The translations under genes were made by a program, and so were the position numbers. Shown here piece after piece: positions 54,467-61,996 of a stretch of 64,000 nt of DNA. Every line of letters starts with the position of its first letter. Position 1 is the stretch's first letter. The stretch is from Halomonas sp. 'Soap Lake #6' (lineage in GTDB: Bacteria; Pseudomonadota; Gammaproteobacteria; Pseudomonadales; Halomonadaceae). The notes beneath the pieces were generated by a model. The model did not search any database and was not told where the DNA came from. It was given only the letters and a program-made list of their open reading frames with translations. The stretch is from the NCBI RefSeq assembly GCF_003031405.1, contig NZ_CP020469.1, positions 4,650,001 to 4,714,000 of the forward strand. The letters are read 5' to 3'.

Positions 54467-55352
54467 TGACCACCTCGCTGTGAAGTTCGATGGCTTGGCA
54501 GTAGGGCGCTTGCTTGCGGGTGGTGGTGATGGTTTCCAGGGGGCTGAGTAGCTCGACCCGTTGCACGCCGGGTTGGTGTAGAGCGGCATAAACACCGGAT
54601 AGCGTGACCTGTGCGGCGATGCGGTGCTGTTCGTCGGTGTAGGTTTCAGCGGCGGCCAGGGCATTGGTTTTAACCACGGAGGCTTCTGGCCCCGGTAAAA
54701 TATGTAGGACGGCACGAATGGTGTAGCCCACCACCTCGGCGCTTACCGCTGTTGGGTGGTCGGTAAGGGGGCGGGTATCCGTTGCGTTGACGGCGTTATT
54801 CACGGTGGTGAGCAGCTCGGCGGAGGCTGTGCCGTTGCCCTGTTGGGAGAGCACTACCACGGTGACTTCGCCGGGGGCTTCGCTGAAGGCATCGGCATCT
54901 TTAACTTCGCCGCTGGCCGTGAGGGTGTGGTAGATGTAGGCGCGCTCTGGCCCGGCGGTGCTTAGGCCATCTAGTGAGAGCAGTACGCGGCGGCGCAGGG
55001 CTTCGTTACTTTCAACGGTCGCTGGCACTGGCGGCTTGGTGCTGGGGTCTCCGGGGGCAATCTCTAGCCTTTCAATATCAAAAAGCGCTGCCAGGTGTTC
55101 GAGGTCTTCATCCTGTGCGTAGGCGAGCATCACGGCTCTGGCCGCTTCGTTGATACGCTGGCGTAGCAGTAGCTCACGGTAGGCGGCCACTTCTAATAGC
55201 TTGGTCAGCGGTTCACTTTCGAGGCTGAGGGTGTCGGCTAGCTCTGGGTCTCGACTGATCAGGTCGGCGATCATTTCAGCCAGGATAGTTTCAAAATCCA
55301 GTGGTTCTATTACTGTAGGGGCGGGCAGCCGTGAGAGGTCAATCGTGCTCAT
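54459..55352 (-). CDS. J: Baseplate assembly protein J
   Basis: 297 residues, P2 gpJ family, the wedge component of the contractile baseplate: starts MSTIDLSRLPAPTVIEPLDFETILAEM; contains LDGLSTAGPERAYIYHTLTASGEVKDADAFSEAPGEVTVVVLS. Overlaps W by 4 bp and I by 8 bp. Confidence 0.95.
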   Translation of the reverse strand: MSTIDLSRLPAPTVIEPLDFETILAEMIADLISRDPELADTLSLESEPLTKLLEVAAYRELLLRQRINEAARAVMLAYAQDEDLEHLAALFDIERLEIAPGDPSTKPPVPATVESNEALRRRVLLSLDGLSTAGPERAYIYHTLTASGEVKDADAFSEAPGEVTVVVLSQQGNGTASAELLTTVNNAVNATDTRPLTDHPTAVSAEVVGYTIRAVLHILPGPEASVVKTNALAAAETYTDEQHRIAAQVTLSGVYAALHQPGVQRVELLSPLETITTTRKQAPYCQAIELHSEVVNG

Positions 55353-55687
55353 ACCAGGGGCACTCCTACAGTCAGTGGCTGGCCATCTGTGGTCTTGCCG
55401 ATTAGCTCTATCGTGGCGCGGCCGTGTTGCTCGCTGCTGATGTGATGGCGGGTACCCGTGATGGTGATGCGCGGTTCCCAGCGTGTAACGGCAATGACGG
55501 TGGCGGCGTAGAGCTGCATCATGAGCGCGTCACTCATGGGCATATCGATTAGCTCTGGCACTAGGCTGCCGTAGTCGCGGCGCATCACTCTTGAGCCTAT
55601 CGGGGTGGTGATGATGTCGGCGATGGATTGGCGGATATGTTCGATACCTTCTAGGCGTTGGCCGGTTTGTGCGTTCATGCCTGCCAT
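55349..55687 (-). CDS. W: Baseplate assembly protein W
   Basis: 112 residues from the ATG at 55687, which overlaps the V stop (TAATG). P2 gpW/T4 gp25-like: IRQSIADIITTPIGSRVMRRDYGSLVPELIDMPMSD is the family core. Confidence 0.94.
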   Translation of the reverse strand: MAGMNAQTGQRLEGIEHIRQSIADIITTPIGSRVMRRDYGSLVPELIDMPMSDALMMQLYAATVIAVTRWEPRITITGTRHHISSEQHGRATIELIGKTTDGQPLTVGVPLV

Positions 55688-56256
55688 TAGATGGGTTCCC
55701 CTGTATTCGATGGGCCATCCTGAACGCCACTGTGTAGGTGGTCGCTGCCGGTGTTCTTGCCGTTGTGGGTGTGGGTTCCGCCTTGCTGGGCGTAGCTGCC
55801 TTCGCGCTGCATATCGCCCTGGTGGTTGATGCCGCCGCGCCACTGGGTGCCGCCGGGGGCTGATATCTCAAGGCGGCCGGGCAGGTTGATACGTAGCACG
55901 CTGTTTTGATGGTCGTATTCCAACAGGCCGCCATCGGGGTATGCCCTTGCTACTTTGCCGGGGTCGTTACTGGGTGGCTGGTGGTTGAGCTGGAACAGGC
56001 TGGGCATGGCTACGCCGTTGGCGAGGTCGCCGCCGGGTGATAGCACCATGACTTGTTCGCCGATGCTGGGTGGGTTCCAGTCGCGCGTTGTTCCTGCGCG
56101 ACCATTGGCCCATGGCAGCCAGCCGGTGAGCAGGGCGCCGGAGCGTACGCGCACCGACGGCAGGCGTTCACCCGGTAGGCCGTGATCCACTTCGGCGATG
56201 GTGCCTAAGCGGAGTAAGTTTTCAATTAGGCGGAGTAGTTCGGCGGCGTTGTTCAT
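55687..56256 (-). CDS. V: Baseplate spike protein V
   Basis: 189 residues, P2 gpV: NNAAELLRLIENLLRLGTIAEVDHG, an OB-fold part with PSIGEQVMVLSPGGDLANGV, and a C-terminal beta-helix spike ending in HTHNGKNTGSDHLHSG-like metal-binding His repeats. First gene of the V-W-J-I-H operon. Confidence 0.95.
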   Translation of the reverse strand: MNNAAELLRLIENLLRLGTIAEVDHGLPGERLPSVRVRSGALLTGWLPWANGRAGTTRDWNPPSIGEQVMVLSPGGDLANGVAMPSLFQLNHQPPSNDPGKVARAYPDGGLLEYDHQNSVLRINLPGRLEISAPGGTQWRGGINHQGDMQREGSYAQQGGTHTHNGKNTGSDHLHSGVQDGPSNTGEPI

Positions 56257-56302
56257 GCCGCTAATGTTGAAAGCGTTACGCGCGGATGGGTAGCTGCGGG
56301 CG

Positions 56303-56324
56303 TTGTGCCAGCGTGGCTACACAA
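56303..56324. promoter_or_regulatory. Ogr-type late promoter site before V
   Basis: TTGTG-N12-CACAA with core GCGTGG; TGT at 56304-56306 and ACA at 56321-56323, 14 bp apart, the same geometry as the O/P site. Its centre is about 58 bp upstream of V, matching P2 PV. Confidence 0.72.
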
Positions 56325-56332
56325 GCATTGGG

Positions 56333-56788
56333 TTATTTGGGTGGAGTGAGGTGGTTTAAAACGCTGTATCTGATGCGGTCGGTATCGGCTGCCGTGATAC
56401 CTACCAGCTCCCGGCGGGCGTATTGGTGTTGTGGGCCGCCTTTCTCTACCCGGTCGCGCAGGCCGTAGTGGTGAATGCGGGCAATGCGGTTGACGCGGCC
56501 TATAAATCCTACGGCGGCTTCATCGGCGTTGGTTTTGATCTTGAGGTATTTCGCGGTGCGCAGTTTGGTGAACATGGTGCGGCGGCGAATGGCTCCGCTT
56601 CGGCCGCGTAGTTGGGTGCGTGGTTCAAAGGGGGTTCCATCGGGGCCGGTTTGCGCTTTGATGCGTTCGCGGTTGGCTATGCGTAGATCCCGTGCGATTT
56701 CCCGGGCCAGCACTCGGCGCTCTTTAGGGCTGAGCTTTTCAATTAGCGGTGTTAGCCAGTTATCCAGCTGTTGCAGGTCGTCGCTCAT
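56333..56788 (-). CDS. S: Phage virion morphogenesis (tail completion) protein S
   Basis: 151 residues from the ATG at 56788, which overlaps the R stop (ATGA). P2 gpS family: MSDDLQQLDNWLTPLIEKLSPKERRVLAREIARDLRIANRERI, later HHYGLRDRV. Acts in tail completion with R. Confidence 0.93.
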   Translation of the reverse strand: MSDDLQQLDNWLTPLIEKLSPKERRVLAREIARDLRIANRERIKAQTGPDGTPFEPRTQLRGRSGAIRRRTMFTKLRTAKYLKIKTNADEAAVGFIGRVNRIARIHHYGLRDRVEKGGPQHQYARRELVGITAADTDRIRYSVLNHLTPPK

Positions 56789-57270
56789 GTTGGATTTTCC
56801 CATTGTGCTTCTAGCGTGTAGTCATTCGCGCCGGGGTGCTTGATGTTGAGCTGCCAGTGAGTGGCGGGGCAGGCGTCAATGGGGAATGCTGGCATGCGGT
56901 GTTCGGCGTTGATGCGGCCGGTTTGGCAATCTACCTTGGCCACCACGCGCTCGGTTAAGCGCACGGTAATGGCCAAGTCCCAGCTTGTGTTGTTGAGGAT
57001 TTCGGCTTCCAGTTGAACTGCTTCTTCTTCTATCAGGTCCGGTTGGTAGTGGTTGAGCCATTGGAGGAGTGGAATTATCACGGTGTCGAGACTGCCGCTG
57101 TAGTCGGTGATGACGATTTGCGCGTCTACCGCGTATTGGTGGCTAAGGGTTTGGCCCCGGGCGAATTTGATCTTGCCGTCGTTGATAAAGGTGTGGAGCT
57201 GTTCGGGGTTACGCTTTAGCTCGGGTACCGCGTTAAGTAGGTGTTGGCGTAGGGATTGGAGCTTGATCAT
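56785..57270 (-). CDS. R: Phage tail completion protein R
   Basis: 161 residues from the ATG at 57270 (MIKLQSLRQHLLNAVPELKRNPEQLHTFINDGKI), P2 gpR family. The start overlaps the Rz1-like gene end by 4 bp. Confidence 0.92.
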   Translation of the reverse strand: MIKLQSLRQHLLNAVPELKRNPEQLHTFINDGKIKFARGQTLSHQYAVDAQIVITDYSGSLDTVIIPLLQWLNHYQPDLIEEEAVQLEAEILNNTSWDLAITVRLTERVVAKVDCQTGRINAEHRMPAFPIDACPATHWQLNIKHPGANDYTLEAQWENPT

Positions 57271-57542
57271 TGGGCGGCTTCGTTGTGGCAAAGGATGATG
57301 GCATCTACCTCGGCGGCGCACTGGGCCCAGGCGGCTTCGGTGCGTTCCAGTTGTAGGTGCAGTTCGCCGTTGGTTTGTGGGTTACTCGCGGGGAGGCTGC
57401 AGGGGCTGGGCGCCGCGCACTGATTGATAGTAATCACGGGCACCGGTGGCGGCGGGGCGGTCGCGCAGGCGGATAACAGCAGTAGGCAGGCGAGTATCGG
57501 CCCAAGCGCGTAGCGTGGCATTTTCACGGTGGAGTTCCTCAA
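57267..57542 (-). CDS. o-spanin (Rz1-like lipoprotein)
   Basis: Up to 91 residues; the ATG seven codons in (MPRYALGPILACLLLLSAC) gives a clean lipoprotein signal. The Cys after LLLSA would be lipidated, followed by a Pro-rich stretch. Its first half is embedded out of frame in the Rz-like gene, a hallmark of Rz/Rz1 spanin pairs that fuse inner and outer membranes at lysis. Confidence 0.88.
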   Translation of the reverse strand: MRNSTVKMPRYALGPILACLLLLSACATAPPPPVPVITINQCAAPSPCSLPASNPQTNGELHLQLERTEAAWAQCAAEVDAIILCHNEAAQ

Positions 57543-57804
57543 TGGTGGCCTGCCGGTTGGCGGCGGTGTGGGTAAGCGCTGCCTGCTGTTCAGCCAGGGC
57601 GCGGCGTTGGGTTTCCAGGCGGCGGGCGTTTTCCCAGAGTGCGTTGATAATCACCTGGCTTTGCTGTTCTCGGTAGTGAGCTTCGGCGAGCCGCTGTTCG
57701 GCGAGCTCGGCGCGGGCCTCTGCTGCATTGGTGCGTTGCCATAGTGCCCAGGTGACGAGCACGACTAGCAGCAGAATGGCTAGGGCGGCGAGCAGGCGGT
57801 TCAT
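57382..57804 (-). CDS. i-spanin (Rz/LysB-like)
   Basis: 140 residues from the ATG at 57804 (MNRLLAALAILLLVVLVTWALWQ): one N-terminal membrane anchor and a periplasmic coiled coil. It partners the nested lipoprotein gene. The start overlaps the endolysin stop by 4 bp. Confidence 0.88.
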   Translation of the reverse strand: MNRLLAALAILLLVVLVTWALWQRTNAAEARAELAEQRLAEAHYREQQSQVIINALWENARRLETQRRALAEQQAALTHTAANRQATIEELHRENATLRAWADTRLPTAVIRLRDRPAATGARDYYQSVRGAQPLQPPRE

Positions 57805-58286
57805 GGTGCTGGTTCCTCTTTGATTCCTGCTAGACACAATTCACGTTCCGTGGCGCGGCGTTTGATCAGGCCATTTAGCTGCTTGCCTCCGGCATATACC
57901 CAGCGGCTTAGTTCATTGCAGGCGCCGCGTAAATCTCCTGCGTTGAGTTTGCGCAGCAGGGTGGAGCGGGCGAAGGCGCCTTCCCCGACGTTGTAAACAA
58001 ACGAGGCCAGCGCGGCGCGGGTGGGGGGTGGCAATTCGACCTGGGCTCGGCGATCCACGGCGCTGAAGGCGTGGCCAAGGTCCGCCTGCAGCAGTTCGGT
58101 ACAGCGTTCCTGACTATGCGTTTGGCCCATGCGCGCGGTGGCGGTGTGGCCATAGCAAATGGTGGCAATGCCTACGGGGTCGCGGTAGGCGGTGGGGCGG
58201 TAGCCTTCGTAGTAGGAGACGACGGCGGTGGCGATGCTGAGTGCTCCGGCGGTGGCTCCAATGGCAATGCGGTGTTTAAGACCCAT
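57801..58286 (-). CDS. SAR endolysin (GH24 lysozyme)
   Basis: 161 residues from the ATG at 58286 (MGLKHRIAIGATAGALSIATAVVSYYEG). The weakly hydrophobic N terminus (about 6-23) is a signal-anchor-release segment. The catalytic triad Glu27-x8-Asp36-x5-Thr42 (EGYRPTAYRDPVGIAT) is complete, as in phage 21 R. Degrades peptidoglycan after the holin acts. Confidence 0.93.
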   Translation of the reverse strand: MGLKHRIAIGATAGALSIATAVVSYYEGYRPTAYRDPVGIATICYGHTATARMGQTHSQERCTELLQADLGHAFSAVDRRAQVELPPPTRAALASFVYNVGEGAFARSTLLRKLNAGDLRGACNELSRWVYAGGKQLNGLIKRRATERELCLAGIKEEPAP

Positions 58287-58479
58287 GACGTGTTCTCCAG
58301 TAGTCACGTAGGCGTTTTAGGTAGCGCGGCACGAGCAAACCGATTTGCAGCGCGAGGTAAAGGAGCGTAAGTACCGTGACCCAGTCGGCTGGGGTCATAC
58401 CGCCTACATGGAGTAGGGAGACGATGGCCGGTGGGGCTGCTTTTACGCTTTCGGTGGTGATTTCATACGGGTGGCTCAT
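58276..58479 (-). CDS. Holin (HP1-type)
   Basis: 67 residues from the ATG at 58479 (MSHPYEITTESVKAAPPAIVSLLHVGG), with one clear membrane helix (WVTVLTLLYLALQIGLLVP) and a basic tail. The SVKAAPP motif and position between X and the endolysin fit HP1/P2-type holins. Confidence 0.88.
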   Translation of the reverse strand: MSHPYEITTESVKAAPPAIVSLLHVGGMTPADWVTVLTLLYLALQIGLLVPRYLKRLRDYWRTRHGS

Positions 58480-58487
58480 GGGCTCCC

Positions 58488-58703
58488 TCAGCTCCAAAGC
58501 TGAATTTTCGGTTGTTTGGTTGCGCGTGTTTCTGGTGGTGGCGGCAAACTGACCGCCGTGCCTTCTTTGAGCACCGGGCCTTGTTCGGCTAGGTGCGGGT
58601 TTAGCGTGAGCGTTTGCTCTGTAATGTCTGCGGTTTTGCCGTACACGCGGTAGAGCAGGGCATCGAGTGTTTCGCCTTGGTGGGCGTATACGGTGCGTTT
58701 CAT
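58488..58703 (-). CDS. X: Phage tail protein X
   Basis: 71 residues, LysM-like P2 gpX: VYAHQGETLDALLYRVYGKT, then NPHLAEQGPVLKEGTAVSLP. Overlaps L by 4 bp. Confidence 0.93.
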   Translation of the reverse strand: MKRTVYAHQGETLDALLYRVYGKTADITEQTLTLNPHLAEQGPVLKEGTAVSLPPPPETRATKQPKIQLWS

Positions 58704-59167
58704 ATCAGCTCGACCGTGGTGTGGTGGCGGCCGGTGAGTTCGGCGATGGCCCAGTGGGCATCGGCGCGGTAGTCGTCTGCTGCCAGGTCTTTGGCTGCGC
58801 CGCGTTCGTCGCCTTCACTGGTGGCGGAGGTGTCGCGGTAGCGTTCGAGCAGATCTGCTTGGGTTTGGGCGTATACGGCACGTAGGTACAGCAGTTGAAT
58901 ATCACCAGGCGTTTGCCATGGCGCGAGGGGTATTTCTTCTGATGTTTTGCGTCCACTTTGCTGGTGTTGGTGCTGGTAGTCCGCTAGCTGGCGGTTGATA
59001 TCGGCAACGGCGGCGCGTAGGGATTGGCGAATGCGCGGTGGTGTGACTTTGAACACGCGCTCCTCTTCGCGGAAGTCGTTGGGGTCGATATCTGGCCAGA
59101 AGCCGTTGTTGATGATGATCTCCAGCGTTGGGCTGGGGGGATTGGTGCCGTGGCCTAGCATGCTCAT
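58700..59167 (-). CDS. L: Head completion protein L
   Basis: 155 residues, P2 gpL family: INNGFWPDIDPNDFREEERV, RQSLRAAVADINRQL, ending GRHHTTVELI. Connects head and tail. Confidence 0.93.
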   Translation of the reverse strand: MSMLGHGTNPPSPTLEIIINNGFWPDIDPNDFREEERVFKVTPPRIRQSLRAAVADINRQLADYQHQHQQSGRKTSEEIPLAPWQTPGDIQLLYLRAVYAQTQADLLERYRDTSATSEGDERGAAKDLAADDYRADAHWAIAELTGRHHTTVELI

Positions 59168-59268
59168 GTTGGCGACCTGTTAAAGAAGGGGGTGGACCGC
59201 TTTGCGCGTGGCTAAAAAGCCCTTGCTTGGCGGTGCCCCCTTGCCGTCGGGGTGCGACTCGGTTGGTG

Positions 59269-59949
59269 TCAGGCCTTGGCCTGGCCACCCTGTTTTTTGA
59301 GTTGGCTTTCCAGCCGCTGGATGTCTTGCTTTACGCCAATGCGTTCATCCAGGGCGAGTGCCTGCTTTAGCTGTTCCAGTGCGCCGTTGGGATCTTCGGC
59401 GGCGCGCAGGGCGTAGCCGTAGGCCTTGTGCAGCTTGGCCTTGATCTCATCGTGCATATCGTGGCCATCGACAATGGCGGCGGCGCGTGCCATGACATTG
59501 GCTAGGGCGTCGGCGTCTGCGCTTTCTTTGGTAAGCGCGCTTTTGACGCCTTCGGCGATCTCTTCGGCGAGGATGCTGACGGTGTCACGGGCGTAGCGGT
59601 CGGGGGTGTCGATGTTGTGCTTCACGGCATAGGCTCCAATGGCGAGCGCTTTTTCAAAATCGCCCACGTCGATACACCAGACCATCATGGTCATGAGCAC
59701 GTCGTCTTTGGCGCCGTTGCCTTCGCTTAATACACCGTCGATGTAGGGCAGAAAATCGGGCAGCAGTTCGCGCTTTTTGTCGATTTTGGCCTGAATCGAT
59801 TTGATGCTTTTTAGCGTTCGGGTGGCTTCATAGAGCGCGCGGGCGTGGAGTTCGTATTGCTCGCCTTGCTGCTGTTGGCCGGGGGTGGCAGCGCCCGCCG
59901 CTTTGGCGGCGGTCACTTGCTCGTAGTGCTTACGGGCTGGGCTTTTCAT
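59269..59949 (-). CDS. M: Terminase small (endonuclease) subunit M
   Basis: 226 residues, P2 gpM family: SPARKHYEQVTAAKAAGA, LPDFLPYIDGVL, MMVWCIDVGDFEKALAIGAYAV. Cuts cos DNA with P. Confidence 0.94.
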   Translation of the reverse strand: MKSPARKHYEQVTAAKAAGAATPGQQQQGEQYELHARALYEATRTLKSIKSIQAKIDKKRELLPDFLPYIDGVLSEGNGAKDDVLMTMMVWCIDVGDFEKALAIGAYAVKHNIDTPDRYARDTVSILAEEIAEGVKSALTKESADADALANVMARAAAIVDGHDMHDEIKAKLHKAYGYALRAAEDPNGALEQLKQALALDERIGVKQDIQRLESQLKKQGGQAKA

Positions 59950-59958
59950 CGGTTCCCC

Positions 59959-60975
59959 TTATTCGGCTTCTGTGAGTTGGATGTTTTCAACCAGGCAGCC
60001 GAAGCCGTAATCCTCCACCACGTAGGCGTCGTTGCTGGATTCGTAGTTTTCGATGCGGTTGCGCTTGGGGTTGTCGATGACGTAGCGGCGACGGCTACCT
60101 AACTGCCAGTACAGGGAGAGGTTGGCCAGTGAGGTGATTAGCAGGGAGCCATCGGGTACAAAGGGGGCGCGCACGGCTTGCAGGCCACCGACACGCTTTT
60201 GGCTGACCATCATGTCGAGGTCACGGGCTTCGCTGGGGGTTTCGGCGAAGTTCTGGATCATGGGGAAGTATTTATCGGCCAGCATTTTGCGGCCCATGAT
60301 GGCCACCAGGGCGGTGTCTTCACGGTGCCAGGGGTCGATCATTTCGCTGACCGCATCGAACACCAGGGCGTCGAGGTTTTTATAGTCGCCCGCCGGGCCG
60401 ACGACGACTTTGCCCGCCGTGGCGCCTCCGGTGAGTACTCGGGCGGGGGCGTGGGTGCGGTAGTGGTGCAGCCAGCCTTTATTGACGTCTTCCAGCATGG
60501 GGTTGGCGGTGCGGTCGGTCTCGGTTGCGGCACTGGTGCCGTTAAAGCCGATCATGATGCGATCCAGCGCCTGGCGTTTGATGATGGCGTTGCGGATGCG
60601 CGCCTGAAAATCGGGGAAGCGTGACCAGGCATCCAGCTGTGCCCAGCGAATGTGGGTATCGAACTCGGTGCTGACACATTCGTAAGTGGTATCGCTGAGT
60701 TCGGTGACATCGCGTGTGGCACGGTCTTTTTCATCGACGTTGGTGCGTCCGGCGATAGGGCCGGAGACGCCCAGGCCGACTTTCTGGCCTTTGATCTCAT
60801 CTACGCCGATGATGTTGATTTGGCCCAGAAAGGCGCTGGATTCCTGCATCTTGCTTTCCAGCGTTTGCTGGATGCTGGGCTCGACGTTGAACTGTTCGCC
60901 GGTGTTGTCGACGCCGTTTAGCTGGGCTAAGCGGGTTTTGAAGGCGTTGAAGGCTTTACGGGTATCGTTGCGCAT
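59959..60975 (-). CDS. N: Major capsid protein N
   Basis: 338 residues, P2 gpN family: MRNDTRKAFNAFKTRLAQLNGV at the start, where P2 N is cleaved during maturation; GVSGPIAGRTNVDEKDR, and the C-terminal NESSNDAYVVEDYG-type segment (YESSNDAYVVEDYG). Confidence 0.96.
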   Translation of the reverse strand: MRNDTRKAFNAFKTRLAQLNGVDNTGEQFNVEPSIQQTLESKMQESSAFLGQINIIGVDEIKGQKVGLGVSGPIAGRTNVDEKDRATRDVTELSDTTYECVSTEFDTHIRWAQLDAWSRFPDFQARIRNAIIKRQALDRIMIGFNGTSAATETDRTANPMLEDVNKGWLHHYRTHAPARVLTGGATAGKVVVGPAGDYKNLDALVFDAVSEMIDPWHREDTALVAIMGRKMLADKYFPMIQNFAETPSEARDLDMMVSQKRVGGLQAVRAPFVPDGSLLITSLANLSLYWQLGSRRRYVIDNPKRNRIENYESSNDAYVVEDYGFGCLVENIQLTEAE

Positions 60976-61029
60976 TGGGGTTCCTTGAAGTGGTGGCGGT
61001 GGCCCTGGTTTCTACTGGCTGGCCCGCGC

Positions 61030-61851
61030 TTAGCAGTCGGTTAGCTGGGTGTCGCCGCCGGTGGCGGGGGCGCGGCGTGAGGTGTCCGGCGTGTTGTCGA
61101 GCTGGGTGTATAGCTCTTCAAAACGCTTTTTCAGATCGTCGTGGGCGGTTTGCAGCTGGCTGAACTGGTCGGCGGTGGGGCGGGCTTCCAGTTCGTCGGC
61201 CAGGGTGTTGTAGTGCTCGGCGACCACTTCCAGGGTGCCTTCCAGTTCAGTGCGAAACGCTTCAAAGCCTTTGGCGGTTTTGGTGTCCTGGCGGCTGAAC
61301 AAGGCGGCGATTTTGGCTTTCAGGCCTTCGGCGGCGGGTGGCTTCTCTTCGCTGAAGTCGAGCTCTATTTCCACCGCTTCGCTGAATAGGTTGCCAGCGT
61401 GCTGCTTGCGGCTGGCCAGCGGCGAGGCTTCGCCCGCTTCACGGCTGAACTTGATCATTTCGGTGCCCAGCGAGGCGGGGGAGTCGGTGACCGCCAGGCC
61501 TTCCAGGTAGGCTTCGCCGGTGTCGCCAAACTTGGGGTTGACCTCGATGGAGCTGTAAACCTTTTGGCGCTTTTTGTTCATCGCCTTGAGTTCGTCGGTG
61601 GGGTCGATTTCGGCAAACAGGGCGAGCTTGCCGTCTTCTACGGTGCGGGCTTCCACTGAGATAACGTCGCCCAGGGCGTTGAAGGCGCTGTCGGCGGTGA
61701 TGCCGCGAATGTGCTCCATCCAGACGCGGGCACCGTACTTATTGGGGTCGTAGTTGGCGGCCATCTGTTCGATCCATTCGCGTTGGATCTCGCGGCCGTC
61801 GGTGGTTGCGCCTTCGGTGGCGACGCGGAATTTTTTAGTTTTTCCAGACAT
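61030..61851 (-). CDS. O: Capsid scaffold/protease O
   Basis: 273 residues from the ATG at 61851 (MSGKTKKFRVATEGATTDGREIQREWIEQMA). P2 gpO: N-terminal serine protease-like domain with MEHIRG and LEGLAVTDSPASLGTEM, and a C-terminal scaffold coiled coil. The frame continues far upstream but those codons overlap the divergent P region. Confidence 0.94.
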   Translation of the reverse strand: MSGKTKKFRVATEGATTDGREIQREWIEQMAANYDPNKYGARVWMEHIRGITADSAFNALGDVISVEARTVEDGKLALFAEIDPTDELKAMNKKRQKVYSSIEVNPKFGDTGEAYLEGLAVTDSPASLGTEMIKFSREAGEASPLASRKQHAGNLFSEAVEIELDFSEEKPPAAEGLKAKIAALFSRQDTKTAKGFEAFRTELEGTLEVVAEHYNTLADELEARPTADQFSQLQTAHDDLKKRFEELYTQLDNTPDTSRRAPATGGDTQLTDC

Positions 61852-61929
61852 GTGGGGCTTCCTGAGCTGGGCATCGGTTGATGTGTGCTCAGGTTCCGCG
61901 TGTAAGCGTTTTGGCTCAACGGTTGCGCG

Positions 61930-61951
61930 TTGTGCGGGCGTGGTAGCACAA
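61930..61951. promoter_or_regulatory. Ogr-type site between O and P
   Basis: Perfect inverted repeat TTGTGC-N10-GCACAA with core CGTGG. It lies between the divergent O (61851) and P (61997) starts, where P2 has its PO and PP promoters, and can serve both directions. Confidence 0.75.
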
Positions 61952-61996
61952 GGCGCGGTAGGCGTGGGCTTCGCGCGCGGCGGGTACGCTGGCGAC

